Part shown: piece after piece, positions 44,380 through 52,541 of the stretch
Layout: every line of letters begins with the position of its first letter
How positions within the stretch are numbered: position 1 is the first letter of the stretch
Assembly: GCF_021502575.1 (NCBI RefSeq)
Contig: NZ_JAKFGN010000001.1
Span: forward strand, 2,418,001-2,482,000
Source: Bradyrhizobium sp. G127
GTDB taxonomy: Bacteria > Pseudomonadota > Alphaproteobacteria > Rhizobiales > Xanthobacteraceae
Direction of reading: 5' to 3'
Length of the DNA: 64,000 nucleotides
Translations under genes and position numbers: made by a program
Notes under the pieces: generated by a model
What the model was told of the DNA's origin: nothing
Seen by the model: only the letters and a program-made list of their open reading frames with translations
The model's database searches: none

Positions 44380-44685
44380 ATGAAACGGTTCATCATTCTG
44401 ATCGCGGCGTGTGCCGTTCTCTGCGGCGCAAGTGCATCGCCCGTGGCCGCGCAGACCTTCCAGAGTTTCACCTGCGCCGACGGGGCGCGCTTCACCGCGG
44501 CATTTTTGAAATACGATCCCAAGCAGGTGCATCTGCAACTCGATGGCAAGGCGGTGGCGCTGAGAAAACGTTTCGCGCTGTCCGGTTCGCGCTACACCGC
44601 GCGCGGCATCTCGCTGACGATCAACAAGTCCGGCACAATCCTGCGCCACGGCAAGCGCGGGCCGACCCGATGCACCGCGACGTGA
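44380..44685 (+). CDS. MliC-like small periplasmic protein (C-type lysozyme inhibitor family)
   Basis: A 101-residue protein with a signal peptide (residues 1-25, ending VAAQ). The mature part resembles MliC: FTCADGARFTAAFLKYDPKQVHLQLDG, LRKRFALSGSRYTARGISLTI and a C-terminal cysteine (PTRCTAT), which likely pairs with the first. MliC proteins inhibit lysozyme. It has no lipobox, so it would be soluble. It is divergent from the DUF2778 gene across 280 bases. Confidence 0.72.
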   Translation: MKRFIILIAACAVLCGASASPVAAQTFQSFTCADGARFTAAFLKYDPKQVHLQLDGKAVALRKRFALSGSRYTARGISLTINKSGTILRHGKRGPTRCTAT

Positions 44686-44731
44686 CGGCGGCGTTCGGCG
44701 CGAGGGGCTGCCGTCGATCTGTCGGGGACGA

Positions 44732-45802
44732 CTACAGGCCCTGAAACTTGAACGGCTCGGCCACCTTGAAATCCTTGCTGGTATCGCCGGCGAAGACGTT
44801 GCTCTGGTTCGGCCCGAGATCGAGCCTCTTGACCTTGCCCGTCTCGGCTGAGAAGTCGATCAGCTTGAGATCGACCCAGAACGTATTCGGCGTCAGCGCG
44901 GACTCGAAGAAGTATAGTTTCCGCTTTTGATCCGAGACCGTGCGCCAGCGGGTCGACGAGATGTTCGGCTCTCCGGGTGTCGAAATGCCGAACGGCACCG
45001 AGACGTTGCGGATGACGCTGAACACGCTGGCCAATGCAACGACGGGATCTTCGCTCTTCGGAATCGCGTTGACGTAGAACGCCGCACGGGCGAAGCGGTC
45101 GGCTGCGCGGTTGGTCCCCGGCAGCATCACGGTGCCGCCGATCTGCTTCCAGTAGGCATTCAGCGCAAGCTGCTGCTCGAACGTCGGCGAATTGGTCATC
45201 ACCTGATAGTCGCGGCTGTGATGGATGATCTGTTTGCCGCCGATATATTCGATGACAGCGCTGTCGCCGCTGGAATCCGAAATCGAGAGATGCAGCGTCG
45301 TCAGGCGGTCCGGCTGCCCGGGCACCGCATCGGTGACGATCGTGAACGGCTCCTTGCGAAGTTCGTCGACCGCTTCCGCCACCGTCGCGAAATTATCGAG
45401 CACATACTGCGCCCAGGCGGCAATGGTGAGGCCCGGCCTGGTCTGATCGAATTTCGGATATTGCGACTCCACCAGCCACAACACGTTTGCGACAAGGCCT
45501 TTCTCGTTCATCCCGTCGGTGGTTGAAACCTCATATCCCGATGCGATGACGCTGCCGTATTTCGACGTCCATTTGACCGAATTGGGACCGGCTTCGCCGC
45601 TGCGCGTCATGCCGCGCGGAAAGATCCACAGGTTGGTCGCGACATCCATCTTCCAGTCCATCGAACGGGCTGTAATGACATCGTCACCATGGCCGAGATA
45701 GACCAGCCGTGTGCAGGCGTCGGCGCTGGATACGAAGCCGAAGGCTGCGGCGACCAGCGCCGCGGCTGCCTTGCGCCACGCGGCTGATTTTTGGATCGTC
45801 AT
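44732..45802 (-). CDS. Linear amide C-N hydrolase (choloylglycine hydrolase family)
   Basis: A 356-residue Ntn hydrolase. A signal peptide (about 1-29) ends right before Cys in SSADACTRLVYLG, the residue that would become the N-terminal nucleophile after processing. SMDWKMDVATNLWIFPRG and NEKGLVANVLWLVES follow as in penicillin V acylase / bile-salt hydrolase relatives. The natural substrate is unknown; acyl-homoserine lactones or penicillin V are possible. GGGAG precedes ATG 45802. It is divergent from the flavin reductase. Confidence 0.88.
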   Translation of the reverse strand: MTIQKSAAWRKAAAALVAAAFGFVSSADACTRLVYLGHGDDVITARSMDWKMDVATNLWIFPRGMTRSGEAGPNSVKWTSKYGSVIASGYEVSTTDGMNEKGLVANVLWLVESQYPKFDQTRPGLTIAAWAQYVLDNFATVAEAVDELRKEPFTIVTDAVPGQPDRLTTLHLSISDSSGDSAVIEYIGGKQIIHHSRDYQVMTNSPTFEQQLALNAYWKQIGGTVMLPGTNRAADRFARAAFYVNAIPKSEDPVVALASVFSVIRNVSVPFGISTPGEPNISSTRWRTVSDQKRKLYFFESALTPNTFWVDLKLIDFSAETGKVKRLDLGPNQSNVFAGDTSKDFKVAEPFKFQGL

Positions 45803-45980
45803 CAAAACACTCCCGTTGCAAGCGACATTGAATCGGTCTGTCGTCACGATGATGAAGGATATACGCGAGCCGCTTTCTGCTGCAAAGAGCGGACGGTGCG
45901 TTCGGGAATTCGGTTCAATTTGAGTTTGTTTTGCGCGCTGTCTCCGCTACGCTTGTTTATTCTTAATATGGGACACGGCC

Positions 45981-46571
45981 ATGACCGAACGCATTCTCGT
46001 TTTCTACGGCTCCTATCGTTCGGACCGGATGGGGATTCGCCTTGCGAATTTTGTTGTAAAGGGTTTGCGTGAGCGCGGCGCCGATGCCGAACTGATCGAT
46101 GCCAAAGCCATTGGCCTGCCGATGCTCGACCGGATGCGGAAGGAATATCCGAAAGGCGAGGCGCCTGCTGCGATGGAAGACCTCGCGCAGAAGATCATTG
46201 CAGCCGACGGCTTCGTGTTCGTGACCGGCGAATACAACTGGGGCCTGCAGCCTGGCCTGAAGAATCTGACAGATCACTATCTTGAAGAGTGGTTCTGGCG
46301 GCCTGCGGCCATCGCCAGCTATTCGGCGGGGCGCTTTTCCGGCGCGCGGGCGGCGCTGGCGTGGCATGGCACGTTGTCGGAGATGGGCATGGTGGTGACC
46401 TCGGCAACCATCGCGGTCGGGCCGATTTCGCAAACCCTGTCCGCCGCGAGCGAGCCGACCGGACCGGGCGGCGAAGCGCTGGTCAAATCTTTTCCGCGTT
46501 TTGCGGACGATCTGATGTGGTGGGTCGAGGCCGCCAAGGCGCACCGGGCGCGAAAGCTGCCGCCGTACTGA
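45981..46571 (+). CDS. NAD(P)H-dependent FMN reductase (flavodoxin-like)
   Basis: A 196-residue protein: ILVFYGSYRSDRMGIRLANFVVKGL binds the FMN phosphate; DGFVFVTGEYNWGLQPGLKNLTDHY supplies the Pro/Asn-rich loop near the flavin. It reduces quinones, azo dyes or metal using NADPH. ATG 45981 is the start. It is divergent from the amide hydrolase, and the DUF2336 gene follows 68 bases after its stop on the same strand. Confidence 0.88.
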   Translation: MTERILVFYGSYRSDRMGIRLANFVVKGLRERGADAELIDAKAIGLPMLDRMRKEYPKGEAPAAMEDLAQKIIAADGFVFVTGEYNWGLQPGLKNLTDHYLEEWFWRPAAIASYSAGRFSGARAALAWHGTLSEMGMVVTSATIAVGPISQTLSAASEPTGPGGEALVKSFPRFADDLMWWVEAAKAHRARKLPPY

Positions 46572-46639
46572 GGCGGCCGGAACCGGGCCGGGTACGCACC
46601 GCAACAGCCCGTTTAACGAGGTCGAAACAATCCCGTCGT

Positions 46640-47794
46640 ATGTTCAGGCGTTTCGATGACTCTTTTTTAAACGTCGTGCGTGCTCCCGGTCATTATCCAG
46701 GGTGTGTTGTGCAACATCATTTCATTCAGGAACTTCAGGACGTCATCAGCAACCGCTCGCCGGACCGCCGGCTCGCCTCATTGCGCAAGGTGACGGATCT
46801 ATTTCTCGCGCATGGCAGCCGGCTCGGTCCAGCGCAGATCGAAATGTTCGACAGCCTGCTTCTGAGCTTCATCGGCGATTGCGATGCCGATGCGTTGACG
46901 GAGCTCAGCGGAAAACTCGCCGCGCTGTCGTTCGCCCCGGTCTCCGTGCTGCGCAGGCTGGCCGCGGACCGCGATATCGCTGTTGCAGGTCCGGTGCTGA
47001 CCCTGTCGCCGGTGCTTTCAGGCGAAGACTTGATGGAGGTCGCCACATCGCGCGGGCAGGGACACTTGCTGGCGATCTCGGGCCGTTCGGCGATCGACGC
47101 CACGGTGACGCAGGCGCTCATCGATCTCGGCGGCCGGGATGTACTGCGTCGCGTCGCCGGCAATGAAGGCGCCACGATCACGCGCGCGGGATTGTTGCGG
47201 CTGGTTGCGGCATCGAAAGGCGATCCGCTGCTGGCGGAGAAGACCGGCTTGCGCGCCGATCTGCCGGTACGGCTGCTGCATGAATTGCTGAACAATTGCG
47301 CAGGTGCCATCCACGCGCGGCTAATGGCCAGGGCACCCTCTTCGTTGCGCGCTGAAATCAAGGCGCATGTCGACACCATCGCGCTGGCATCAAAGCGCAG
47401 GGCGGAGCGCCCGCGCGATCTCCGCTCGGCAATGGCGCTGGTCGAGCGGCTGATCGAGAACCGCCAGTTGACCGAAGACAAGCTCGCCGAATTCGCCGAG
47501 GACCGGCAATCTGAATCGGTCATCGCAACTCTCGCGGCGATGACGGGCGCGCCGATCCCGCTGATCCAGCCCTTGATGCGGATTCATCGCCACGACGGCC
47601 TGCTGACCGCTTGCCGGGCAGCCGACCTCTCATGGGAGACGGCGAAACGCGTGATCCTCAGCCGCGTGTTGTCGATGCCGGCGGCGGAGATCGAGCAGCT
47701 GCGCAAGGCCTATGACGAGATTTCCTTCTCCTCGGCCAGGCGCGCGCTCGCCATCTGGCAGCAGCAGTTCGCAAGGCCGCGCCGCGCGGGATAG
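46640..47794 (+). CDS. DUF2336 domain protein
   Basis: A 384-residue helical protein. The segments FIQELQDVISNRSPDRRLASLRKVTDLFL at the beginning and VEVATSRGQGHLLAISGR mid-way, then further Arg-rich helical repeats, match DUF2336, a family seen in alphaproteobacteria whose molecular role is unknown to me. ATG 46640 is used; GTG 46709 with CAGGG upstream would give a 361-residue form that begins at the conserved part. Confidence 0.78.
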   Translation: MFRRFDDSFLNVVRAPGHYPGCVVQHHFIQELQDVISNRSPDRRLASLRKVTDLFLAHGSRLGPAQIEMFDSLLLSFIGDCDADALTELSGKLAALSFAPVSVLRRLAADRDIAVAGPVLTLSPVLSGEDLMEVATSRGQGHLLAISGRSAIDATVTQALIDLGGRDVLRRVAGNEGATITRAGLLRLVAASKGDPLLAEKTGLRADLPVRLLHELLNNCAGAIHARLMARAPSSLRAEIKAHVDTIALASKRRAERPRDLRSAMALVERLIENRQLTEDKLAEFAEDRQSESVIATLAAMTGAPIPLIQPLMRIHRHDGLLTACRAADLSWETAKRVILSRVLSMPAAEIEQLRKAYDEISFSSARRALAIWQQQFARPRRAG

Positions 47795-47889
47795 GCAAGG
47801 GATCTGCACAGCGGGCGGCTCCTTGGCGCTTTCGGACCGGCGCGGGCTCGGCTATGCTGACCGGGTCGGATCACTTGCAGCAGGCGCAG

Positions 47890-48684
47890 ATGATCGCTCG
47901 TAGGGTGTCGACTTTGGCGTCGCTGGCTGTTGGCTGGCTCGCGGTCTGTTGCCCACCCGCGATGGCGCAGACGCTTGCTGGTCTTGCAGGCCCCGCACCC
48001 GCGATCACCGCCTTGCCGCCGTCGAGCTTCGAAATCGCCGCGCGGGCCAAGGGTACGCCCGACATTCCCGGCCTCAACATTGTCTGGCTTACGCCATGGG
48101 GCCGCCTCGAGCTCGCGCGCGACTGGCGCAACATCATCGTGCATCAATCCGAAGGCCCGGCTGGCTCTGCGCGGGCCAATGCCATGCGCCAGTCGGAGCG
48201 GCCGGATCGCCGTGGCGCGACCATCTGGGTCGAGACCGATGGCACGGTGTACTGGTCCATCGTCGAATTCGCGGTGCCGCGCCATGTCCGCGACGGCAAC
48301 CGCAAGGACAACAAATTCATCGACAACAGTTCGACCTTCGGTCAGGTCACCGACGACAATTCCATCGGAATTGAGTTCGTCGGCAACTACCCCAACGTAC
48401 GCAAGCCGCCGACCGAGGCCCAGGTCGCCGCGTGGCGCACTCTCGTGCGCGTGCTGCAGGCGCGCTACAACATCCCGGCCGAGCGCGTCTTCGCCCACAA
48501 CTGGATCGACTACAAGGACCGGCGCTATTGCGAAGGCTGCGAACTTGCCAAGCTGGCGCGCGAGCAGGGCACGACGTTCGCCGCGCATGATGCGAAGATC
48601 CCGGTCGATGCGGGTGCTCCCGCATTGCAGACCAACGCCCCCGCAGGCCTGTTAGCTGTAGCGCCGCCGGGCAGGGCAGAGTAG
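47890..48684 (+). CDS. N-acetylmuramoyl-L-alanine amidase (Amidase_2)
   Basis: Cleaves the stem peptide from glycan strands in the periplasm. A 264-residue protein from ATG 47890: signal peptide (about 1-26, ending AMAQ), then the amidase domain with the zinc His in IIVHQSEGP, VPRHVRDGNRKDNKF, IGIEFVGNYP and the second His in FAHNWIDYKDRRYCEG. A Pro/Ala-rich tail ends the protein. ATG 47854 is an alternative start without better ribosome support. Confidence 0.85.
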   Translation: MIARRVSTLASLAVGWLAVCCPPAMAQTLAGLAGPAPAITALPPSSFEIAARAKGTPDIPGLNIVWLTPWGRLELARDWRNIIVHQSEGPAGSARANAMRQSERPDRRGATIWVETDGTVYWSIVEFAVPRHVRDGNRKDNKFIDNSSTFGQVTDDNSIGIEFVGNYPNVRKPPTEAQVAAWRTLVRVLQARYNIPAERVFAHNWIDYKDRRYCEGCELAKLAREQGTTFAAHDAKIPVDAGAPALQTNAPAGLLAVAPPGRAE

Positions 48685-48778
48685 ATACCCGATCCATATC
48701 GGTGCGACGCGAGGAGCGGCACGGGAAACCTGCCGTGACAGCCTGCTGCCGGAGTGAAGCAAGGAAAGGACGAAAGAC

Positions 48779-49633
48779 ATGATTGAAACCGTTGGCATCA
48801 TCGGAGCCGGCACCATGGGCAACGGCATCGCGCAGATCTGCGCGGCTGCGAAACTCCCGGTCGTCATGGTGGATATTTCCGACGCGGCCGTTCAGCGCGG
48901 CGTCGCGACCATCGGCGGCAGCTTGGAGCGGCTGGTCAAGAAAGAGAAGATGTCCGCAGCCGACCGCGACGCGGTGCTGGCGCGGATCACCGCGACCACC
49001 GACAAGGCGAAACTCGCGTCCTGCGATCTCGTGATCGAGGCTGCGACCGAGAACGAGGGGCTGAAGATCAAGATACTGAAGGAGCTCTGCGAGGGCTTGC
49101 AGCCGCGCGCGCTGGTCGCCACCAACACCTCGTCGATCTCGGTCACCAAACTGGCGGCGGCGACCGATCGCCCGGACCGTTTCATCGGCATGCACTTCTT
49201 CAATCCGGTGCCGGTGATGCAACTGCTGGAACTGATCCGCGGCCTGCAGACCTCCGACGATACCCACGCCAAGGCGCTCGGCTTCGCCCAGCGCGTCGGC
49301 AAGGTGGCCGTCACCGCGAAGAACAGCCCCGGCTTTGCAGTCAATCGCATCCTGTGCCCGATGATCAACGAGGCGGTGTTCGCGCTGCAGGAGGGTATCG
49401 CGTCTGCTGAGGAAATCGACGCCGGCATGAAGCTCGGTTGCAACCACCCGATCGGCCCGTTGGCGCTGGCCGACATGATCGGTCTCGACACCATGCTGTC
49501 GGTGATGGAGGTGTTCTACACCGGCTTCAACGATCCGAAATATCGCCCCGCGCCGCTCCTGAAGGAGATGGTCGATGCGGGTCATCTCGGCCGCAAGACC
49601 GGCCAGGGCTTCTATAACTACGGTAAGGCGTAA
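48779..49633 (+). CDS. 3-hydroxybutyryl-CoA dehydrogenase
   Basis: Oxidises (S)-3-hydroxyacyl-CoA to 3-oxoacyl-CoA with NAD, in butanoate/PHB or beta-oxidation routes. At 284 residues it is the stand-alone form: VGIIGAGTMGNGIAQICAAA (NAD fold), ALVATNTSSISVTKLAA, and the catalytic His in GMHFFNPVPVMQL; the C-terminal helical domain has NRILCPMINEAVFALQEG. AAGGAAAGGA precedes the ATG. It is known as hbdA or paaH in relatives. An interspersed repeat follows. Confidence 0.93.
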   Translation: MIETVGIIGAGTMGNGIAQICAAAKLPVVMVDISDAAVQRGVATIGGSLERLVKKEKMSAADRDAVLARITATTDKAKLASCDLVIEAATENEGLKIKILKELCEGLQPRALVATNTSSISVTKLAAATDRPDRFIGMHFFNPVPVMQLLELIRGLQTSDDTHAKALGFAQRVGKVAVTAKNSPGFAVNRILCPMINEAVFALQEGIASAEEIDAGMKLGCNHPIGPLALADMIGLDTMLSVMEVFYTGFNDPKYRPAPLLKEMVDAGHLGRKTGQGFYNYGKA

Positions 49634-49655
49634 GGCTCTGGAGTTCTTTCCGCGG

Positions 49656-49782
49656 CGTCATCCTGAGGTACGAGGGCCATAAGCGCGTTTACGCGCGTCT
49701 TTGACGCGCTATGGCCGGAGCCTCGAAGGATCGCCGCCGCCTTCGAGGCTCCATGCTGCGTATGGAACGCCTCAGGGTGACG
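49656..49782. repeat. Interspersed nested palindrome (CGTCATCCTGAGG type)
   Basis: Outer arms CGTCATCCTGAGG (49656-49668) and CCTCAGGGTGACG (49770-49782) nearly match as reverse complements. A perfect inner stem AGCCTCGAAGG / CCTTCGAGGCT (49719-49729, 49740-49750) lies inside, with another arm pair GGCCAT / ATGGCC. This layout is familiar from Bradyrhizobium-group intergenic repeats. Confidence 0.85.
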
Positions 49783-49800
49783 GCCTCAATGGTCCGGCTG

Positions 49801-50016
49801 TCACGGCCGCATGAAGGCGAAGTCGGTGTCGGGATCGCAGTGGTCGGCGACGAAGCGCAGTTCCGACTGCACGTCGGCCACGGTCCTCGTCTCGAGATAG
49901 GTGGAGACCACGAGGCCGAGCAGCGCGCGGCAGATGCCGTCGCTGTCCTGTCCAGCGGCCTTTGCCTCGGCCAGCGCCGCCTTGAAATGACGCTGTGCGA
50001 TTTCGGCTGCGGACAT
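49801..50016 (-). CDS. Small protein (71 aa) under a FixK box
   Basis: A 71-residue soluble, helix-rich protein: MSAAEIAQRHFKAALAEAKA, then DGICRALLGLVVSTYLETRTV and an acidic end with CDPDTDFAFMRP. AGGGAG precedes ATG 50016. No family recognised. It is divergent from the truncated haemoglobin gene; a FixK/FNR box lies exactly midway between the two start codons, suggesting joint low-oxygen control. Confidence 0.65.
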   Translation of the reverse strand: MSAAEIAQRHFKAALAEAKAAGQDSDGICRALLGLVVSTYLETRTVADVQSELRFVADHCDPDTDFAFMRP

Positions 50017-50072
50017 GCGGGTCTCCCTGTTGGCGTGTCGGATATTTCTGCAGCGAAACCGCAACGGGCGAT

Positions 50073-50086
50073 TTGATCCGGATCAA
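50073..50086. promoter_or_regulatory. FixK/FNR box between the 71-aa gene and the haemoglobin gene
   Basis: TTGATCCGGATCAA: a perfect palindrome matching TTGAT-N4-ATCAA. It is equidistant (57 bases) from both divergent start codons, so one site could serve both promoters. FixK2 and FNR bind this sequence in rhizobia. Confidence 0.82.
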
Positions 50087-50142
50087 GGCCGAAGCGGCGC
50101 TGCGCCGTTGCCTGGCACGGCCCGGCGGCTTACATCAGACCC

Positions 50143-50565
50143 ATGACCGAACGACCCGCGCCCGCCATTCACACCTTCCATCCTGACCTCACCGAAGAGA
50201 AGATCGTGCAGCTGGTCGCGACATTCTACGGCCGCGCCCGCGCCGACGATCTGATCGGCCCGATCTTCAACGCAGCCGTGAAGGACTGGGACCATCACAT
50301 CGGCAAGATCACCGACTTCTGGTCGTCGATGATGCTCAAGACCGGGCGCTACGACGGCCGCCCGATGCGTCCGCACCTGATGCTGCCGCTGACGGGCGAG
50401 CATTTCGACCGGTGGCTCGTGCTGTTCGAGGCCACCACGCGCGAAATCTTCGAGCCTGATGTGGCCGAGGCCTTCATCATCCGGGCCCGCCGCATCGCCG
50501 ACAGCTTCGAGATGGGCATCGCGACCACGCGCGGCGAGATCGCACGGCCAAGGCACAGCGTCTGA
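50143..50565 (+). CDS. Truncated haemoglobin, group III
   Basis: A 140-residue heme protein binding oxygen, NO or CO. Its short length and early helices fit group III: KIVQLVATFYGRARADDLIGPIFNAAV, DWDHHIGKITDFWSSMM, RPMRPHLML with the proximal-His area, and LFEATTREIFEPD. In rhizobial relatives these proteins appear under low oxygen. The FixK box at 50073-50086 supports this directly. Confidence 0.9.
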   Translation: MTERPAPAIHTFHPDLTEEKIVQLVATFYGRARADDLIGPIFNAAVKDWDHHIGKITDFWSSMMLKTGRYDGRPMRPHLMLPLTGEHFDRWLVLFEATTREIFEPDVAEAFIIRARRIADSFEMGIATTRGEIARPRHSV

Positions 50566-50626
50566 CGCGCGAACGACGCCTGCCGACGATGCTGCACCTG
50601 ACGGCGATGCTGCGTGAACGCAGGGC

Positions 50627-50779
50627 TTACCTGACCGGTTTCAGAAGGTCCTTGGCCAGACGAGTGACTTGGGGCGCGGAATCGCCGCGTATCCGCTCGA
50701 CGAACCAGAATGCCCAGATCGCGAAAAACGAGAGCAGGAATATCGCGCCGCACGACAGAAGCGTTTGCTGAACGGACAT
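50627..50779 (-). CDS. Single-pass membrane microprotein (50 aa) downstream of a FixK box
   Basis: A 50-residue protein: MSVQQTLLSCGAIFLLSFF begins a membrane helix (about 8-27), followed by AIWAFWFVERIRGD and a basic amphipathic tail ending DLLKPVR. GGAGG precedes ATG 50779. A perfect FixK box lies 63 bases upstream at 50843-50856. The layout resembles small oxidase or transporter accessory peptides, but no such complex is adjacent, so the role is unknown. Confidence 0.65.
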   Translation of the reverse strand: MSVQQTLLSCGAIFLLSFFAIWAFWFVERIRGDSAPQVTRLAKDLLKPVR

Positions 50780-50842
50780 GGCGTCCTCCGTGTCACTGCG
50801 AAATTGCACGCCTAAAGGCTAGGCGGCTGCGCAGTCCTGCGT

Positions 50843-50856
50843 TTGATCAGGATCAA
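50843..50856 (-). promoter_or_regulatory. FixK/FNR box upstream of the 50-aa membrane microprotein
   Basis: TTGATCAGGATCAA matches TTGAT-N4-ATCAA perfectly. It is centred about 70 bases before ATG 50779 on the minus strand, at a distance suited to activation. It is the second such box within 0.8 kb. Confidence 0.82.
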
Positions 50857-50892
50857 GCCGGAGCGACAATGTTTCGGCTAACCGGCGCGCCG

Positions 50893-51063
50893 CTAGAGCG
50901 ACGAGGACAGCAGCATGCGTGTCATGGTTGTCGCCGGTGTCTGATAGGCGAGGCCCATGGCGATCACGGCTGCAGCCGTGAGCACGAGCACCGCCACCAC
51001 GACCGTGAGGCACACCAGCCGTTCGCTGTCATCATTGTCGAAGCCGTTGAGGTGAAGCCGCAT
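50893..51063 (-). CDS. Single-pass membrane microprotein (56 aa)
   Basis: An open frame of 56 codons starting ATG 51063 with GGAGG seven bases upstream: a soluble acidic N part (MRLHLNGFDNDDSERL), one membrane helix (VVVAVLVLTAAAVIAMGLAY) and a short Thr/Met-rich tail. Not similar to anything I recognise. It ends 37 bases before the second FixK box and may share regulation with the neighbouring cluster. It is too short for standard gene finders. Confidence 0.5.
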   Translation of the reverse strand: MRLHLNGFDNDDSERLVCLTVVVAVLVLTAAAVIAMGLAYQTPATTMTRMLLSSSL

Positions 51064-51167
51064 GACGCACCTCCATTCTTCGTCTCAAGCTACGCTTCCG
51101 CGCGGCTTGTTCCAGACAGCAATGCTGACGTGTCGGAGGGAATTCGTCTTTGCGATAGGACAAAGTG

Positions 51168-52190
51168 TCAGCGCCAGCCGAGCGCGGGCGCGACGTGTTT
51201 GAGGATCGATTCAATGACATGGGCATTGTATTCGACGCCGAGCTGGTTCGGCACCGTGAGCAACAGCGTGTCGGCCTCGGCGATAGCCTCGTCCTGCTTC
51301 AACTGTTCGATCAGCTTGTCCGGCTCTGCCGTATAACCGCGCCCGAAGATCGCCTGCATGTCGCCCTCGATGAAGCCGATCTGGTCGCCCGCATCGCCGC
51401 CGTTCCCGAAATACTCGCGGTCGCGGTCGTCCATCAGCGCGAAGATGCTGCGGCTCACCGAGACACGCGGCGTGCGCGTGTGGCCCGCCTCCTTGTAAGC
51501 CTCGCGATAGAGGCGGATTTGCGCCGCCTGCTGCACATGGAACGGCTCGTTGGTCTCGTTCTTCTTCAGCGTCGAGCTTTGCAGGTTCATGCCGAGCTTG
51601 CCCGCCCACACGGCGGTGGCGTTCGACGCAGCGCCCCACCAGATGCGGTCGCGCAGACCTTCCGAATGCGGTTCGAGCCGGAGAAGTCCGGGCGGATTGG
51701 GAAACATCGGGCGCGGATTGGGCTGCGCGAAGCCCTTGCCCTTGAGCATATCGAAGAACACTTCGCCGTGGCGGCGGCCCATGTCGGCGTCGGTCTCGCC
51801 CTCATTGGGCTGATAGCCGAAATAGCGCCAGCCATCGATGACCTGCTCGGGCGAACCGCGGCTGATCCCGAGTTGCAGCCGTCCGCCCGCGATGAGGTCG
51901 GCCGCGCTCGCGTCCTCGACCATGTAGAGCGGGTTCTCGTAGCGCATGTCGATCACGGCGGTGCCGATCTCGATTTTGCTGGTCTTCGCGCCGACGGCGG
52001 CGAGCAGCGGGAAGGGCGAGGCGAGCTGGCGGGCAAAATGATGCACGCGAAAATACGCGCCGTCGGCGCCAAGTTCTTCGGCCGCCGCCGCTAGCTCAAT
52101 GGATTGCAGCAGCGTGTCGGCGGCTGAACGTGTCTGCGATTGCGAGGAGGGCGTCCAATGGCCGAAGGAGAGAAATCCGATTTTCTTCAT
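51168..52190 (-). CDS. LLM-class flavin-dependent oxidoreductase
   Basis: A 340-residue TIM-barrel enzyme of the luciferase-like group. GADGAYFRVHHFARQL and IEIGTAVIDMRYENPLYMVEDASAADLIAG carry the usual flavin-site strands, with GGRLQLGISRGSPEQ and GRRHGEVFFDML further on. It is a monooxygenase or hydride-transfer enzyme of unknown substrate. It is transcribed away from the repeat cluster at 52.3 kb. Confidence 0.85.
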   Translation of the reverse strand: MKKIGFLSFGHWTPSSQSQTRSAADTLLQSIELAAAAEELGADGAYFRVHHFARQLASPFPLLAAVGAKTSKIEIGTAVIDMRYENPLYMVEDASAADLIAGGRLQLGISRGSPEQVIDGWRYFGYQPNEGETDADMGRRHGEVFFDMLKGKGFAQPNPRPMFPNPPGLLRLEPHSEGLRDRIWWGAASNATAVWAGKLGMNLQSSTLKKNETNEPFHVQQAAQIRLYREAYKEAGHTRTPRVSVSRSIFALMDDRDREYFGNGGDAGDQIGFIEGDMQAIFGRGYTAEPDKLIEQLKQDEAIAEADTLLLTVPNQLGVEYNAHVIESILKHVAPALGWR

Positions 52191-52309
52191 GGAAGCGGGG
52201 GACTCGTGCGTGTGCGGGTCCGCCGTAGATGGGGATTAGGGGCGTGCGGGGCAAGGTGGCGAAAACGCGTCATCGCGGGGATGGCGCGGGAGGCAAGGAG
52301 GCTAAAGCA

Positions 52310-52399
52310 CGTCATTGCGAGGAGCGATAGCGACGAAGCAATCCAGCTATCGCTTGCGGCGTGTTCTGAATGGATTGCTTCGCTGCGCTCGCAATGACG
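52310..52399. repeat. Interspersed palindromic repeat, copy 2 (CGTCATTGCGAG type)
   Basis: The left arm CGTCATTGCGAGGAGCG...GAAGCAATCCA (52310-52345) pairs with the right arm TGGATTGCTTCG...CGCAATGACG (52371-52399). It shares outer and inner ends with copy 1 at 22098-22179. Confidence 0.85.
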
Positions 52400-52427
52400 A
52401 GCGCCGAGCTACGGGAATCTCTCAACT

Positions 52428-52469
52428 CGTCATGGCCGGGCTTGACCCGGGACAAGCCCGGTGATGACG
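52428..52469. repeat. Short palindrome (CGTCATGGCCGGGCTTG type)
   Basis: Outer ends CGTCAT / ATGACG enclose a perfect inner stem CCGGGCTTG / CAAGCCCGG (52436-52444, 52453-52461). It is another Bradyrhizobium-group intergenic repeat and lies about 30 bases from the second copy above. Confidence 0.8.
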
Positions 52470-52495
52470 ATCGTGAGTGATGGGAATTTGGTTGG

Positions 52496-52528
52496 TAGCC
52501 CGGATTTCGCTGTGCTTTATTCGGGCTA
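52496..52528. repeat. Hairpin repeat TAGCCCG / CGGGCTA
   Basis: Arms TAGCCCG (52496-52502) and CGGGCTA (52522-52528) around a 19-base loop. It lies just after the protease stop codon and may act as its 3' hairpin, although no T-run is present. Confidence 0.55.
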
Positions 52529-52541
52529 TGCTTGCTTAAAA

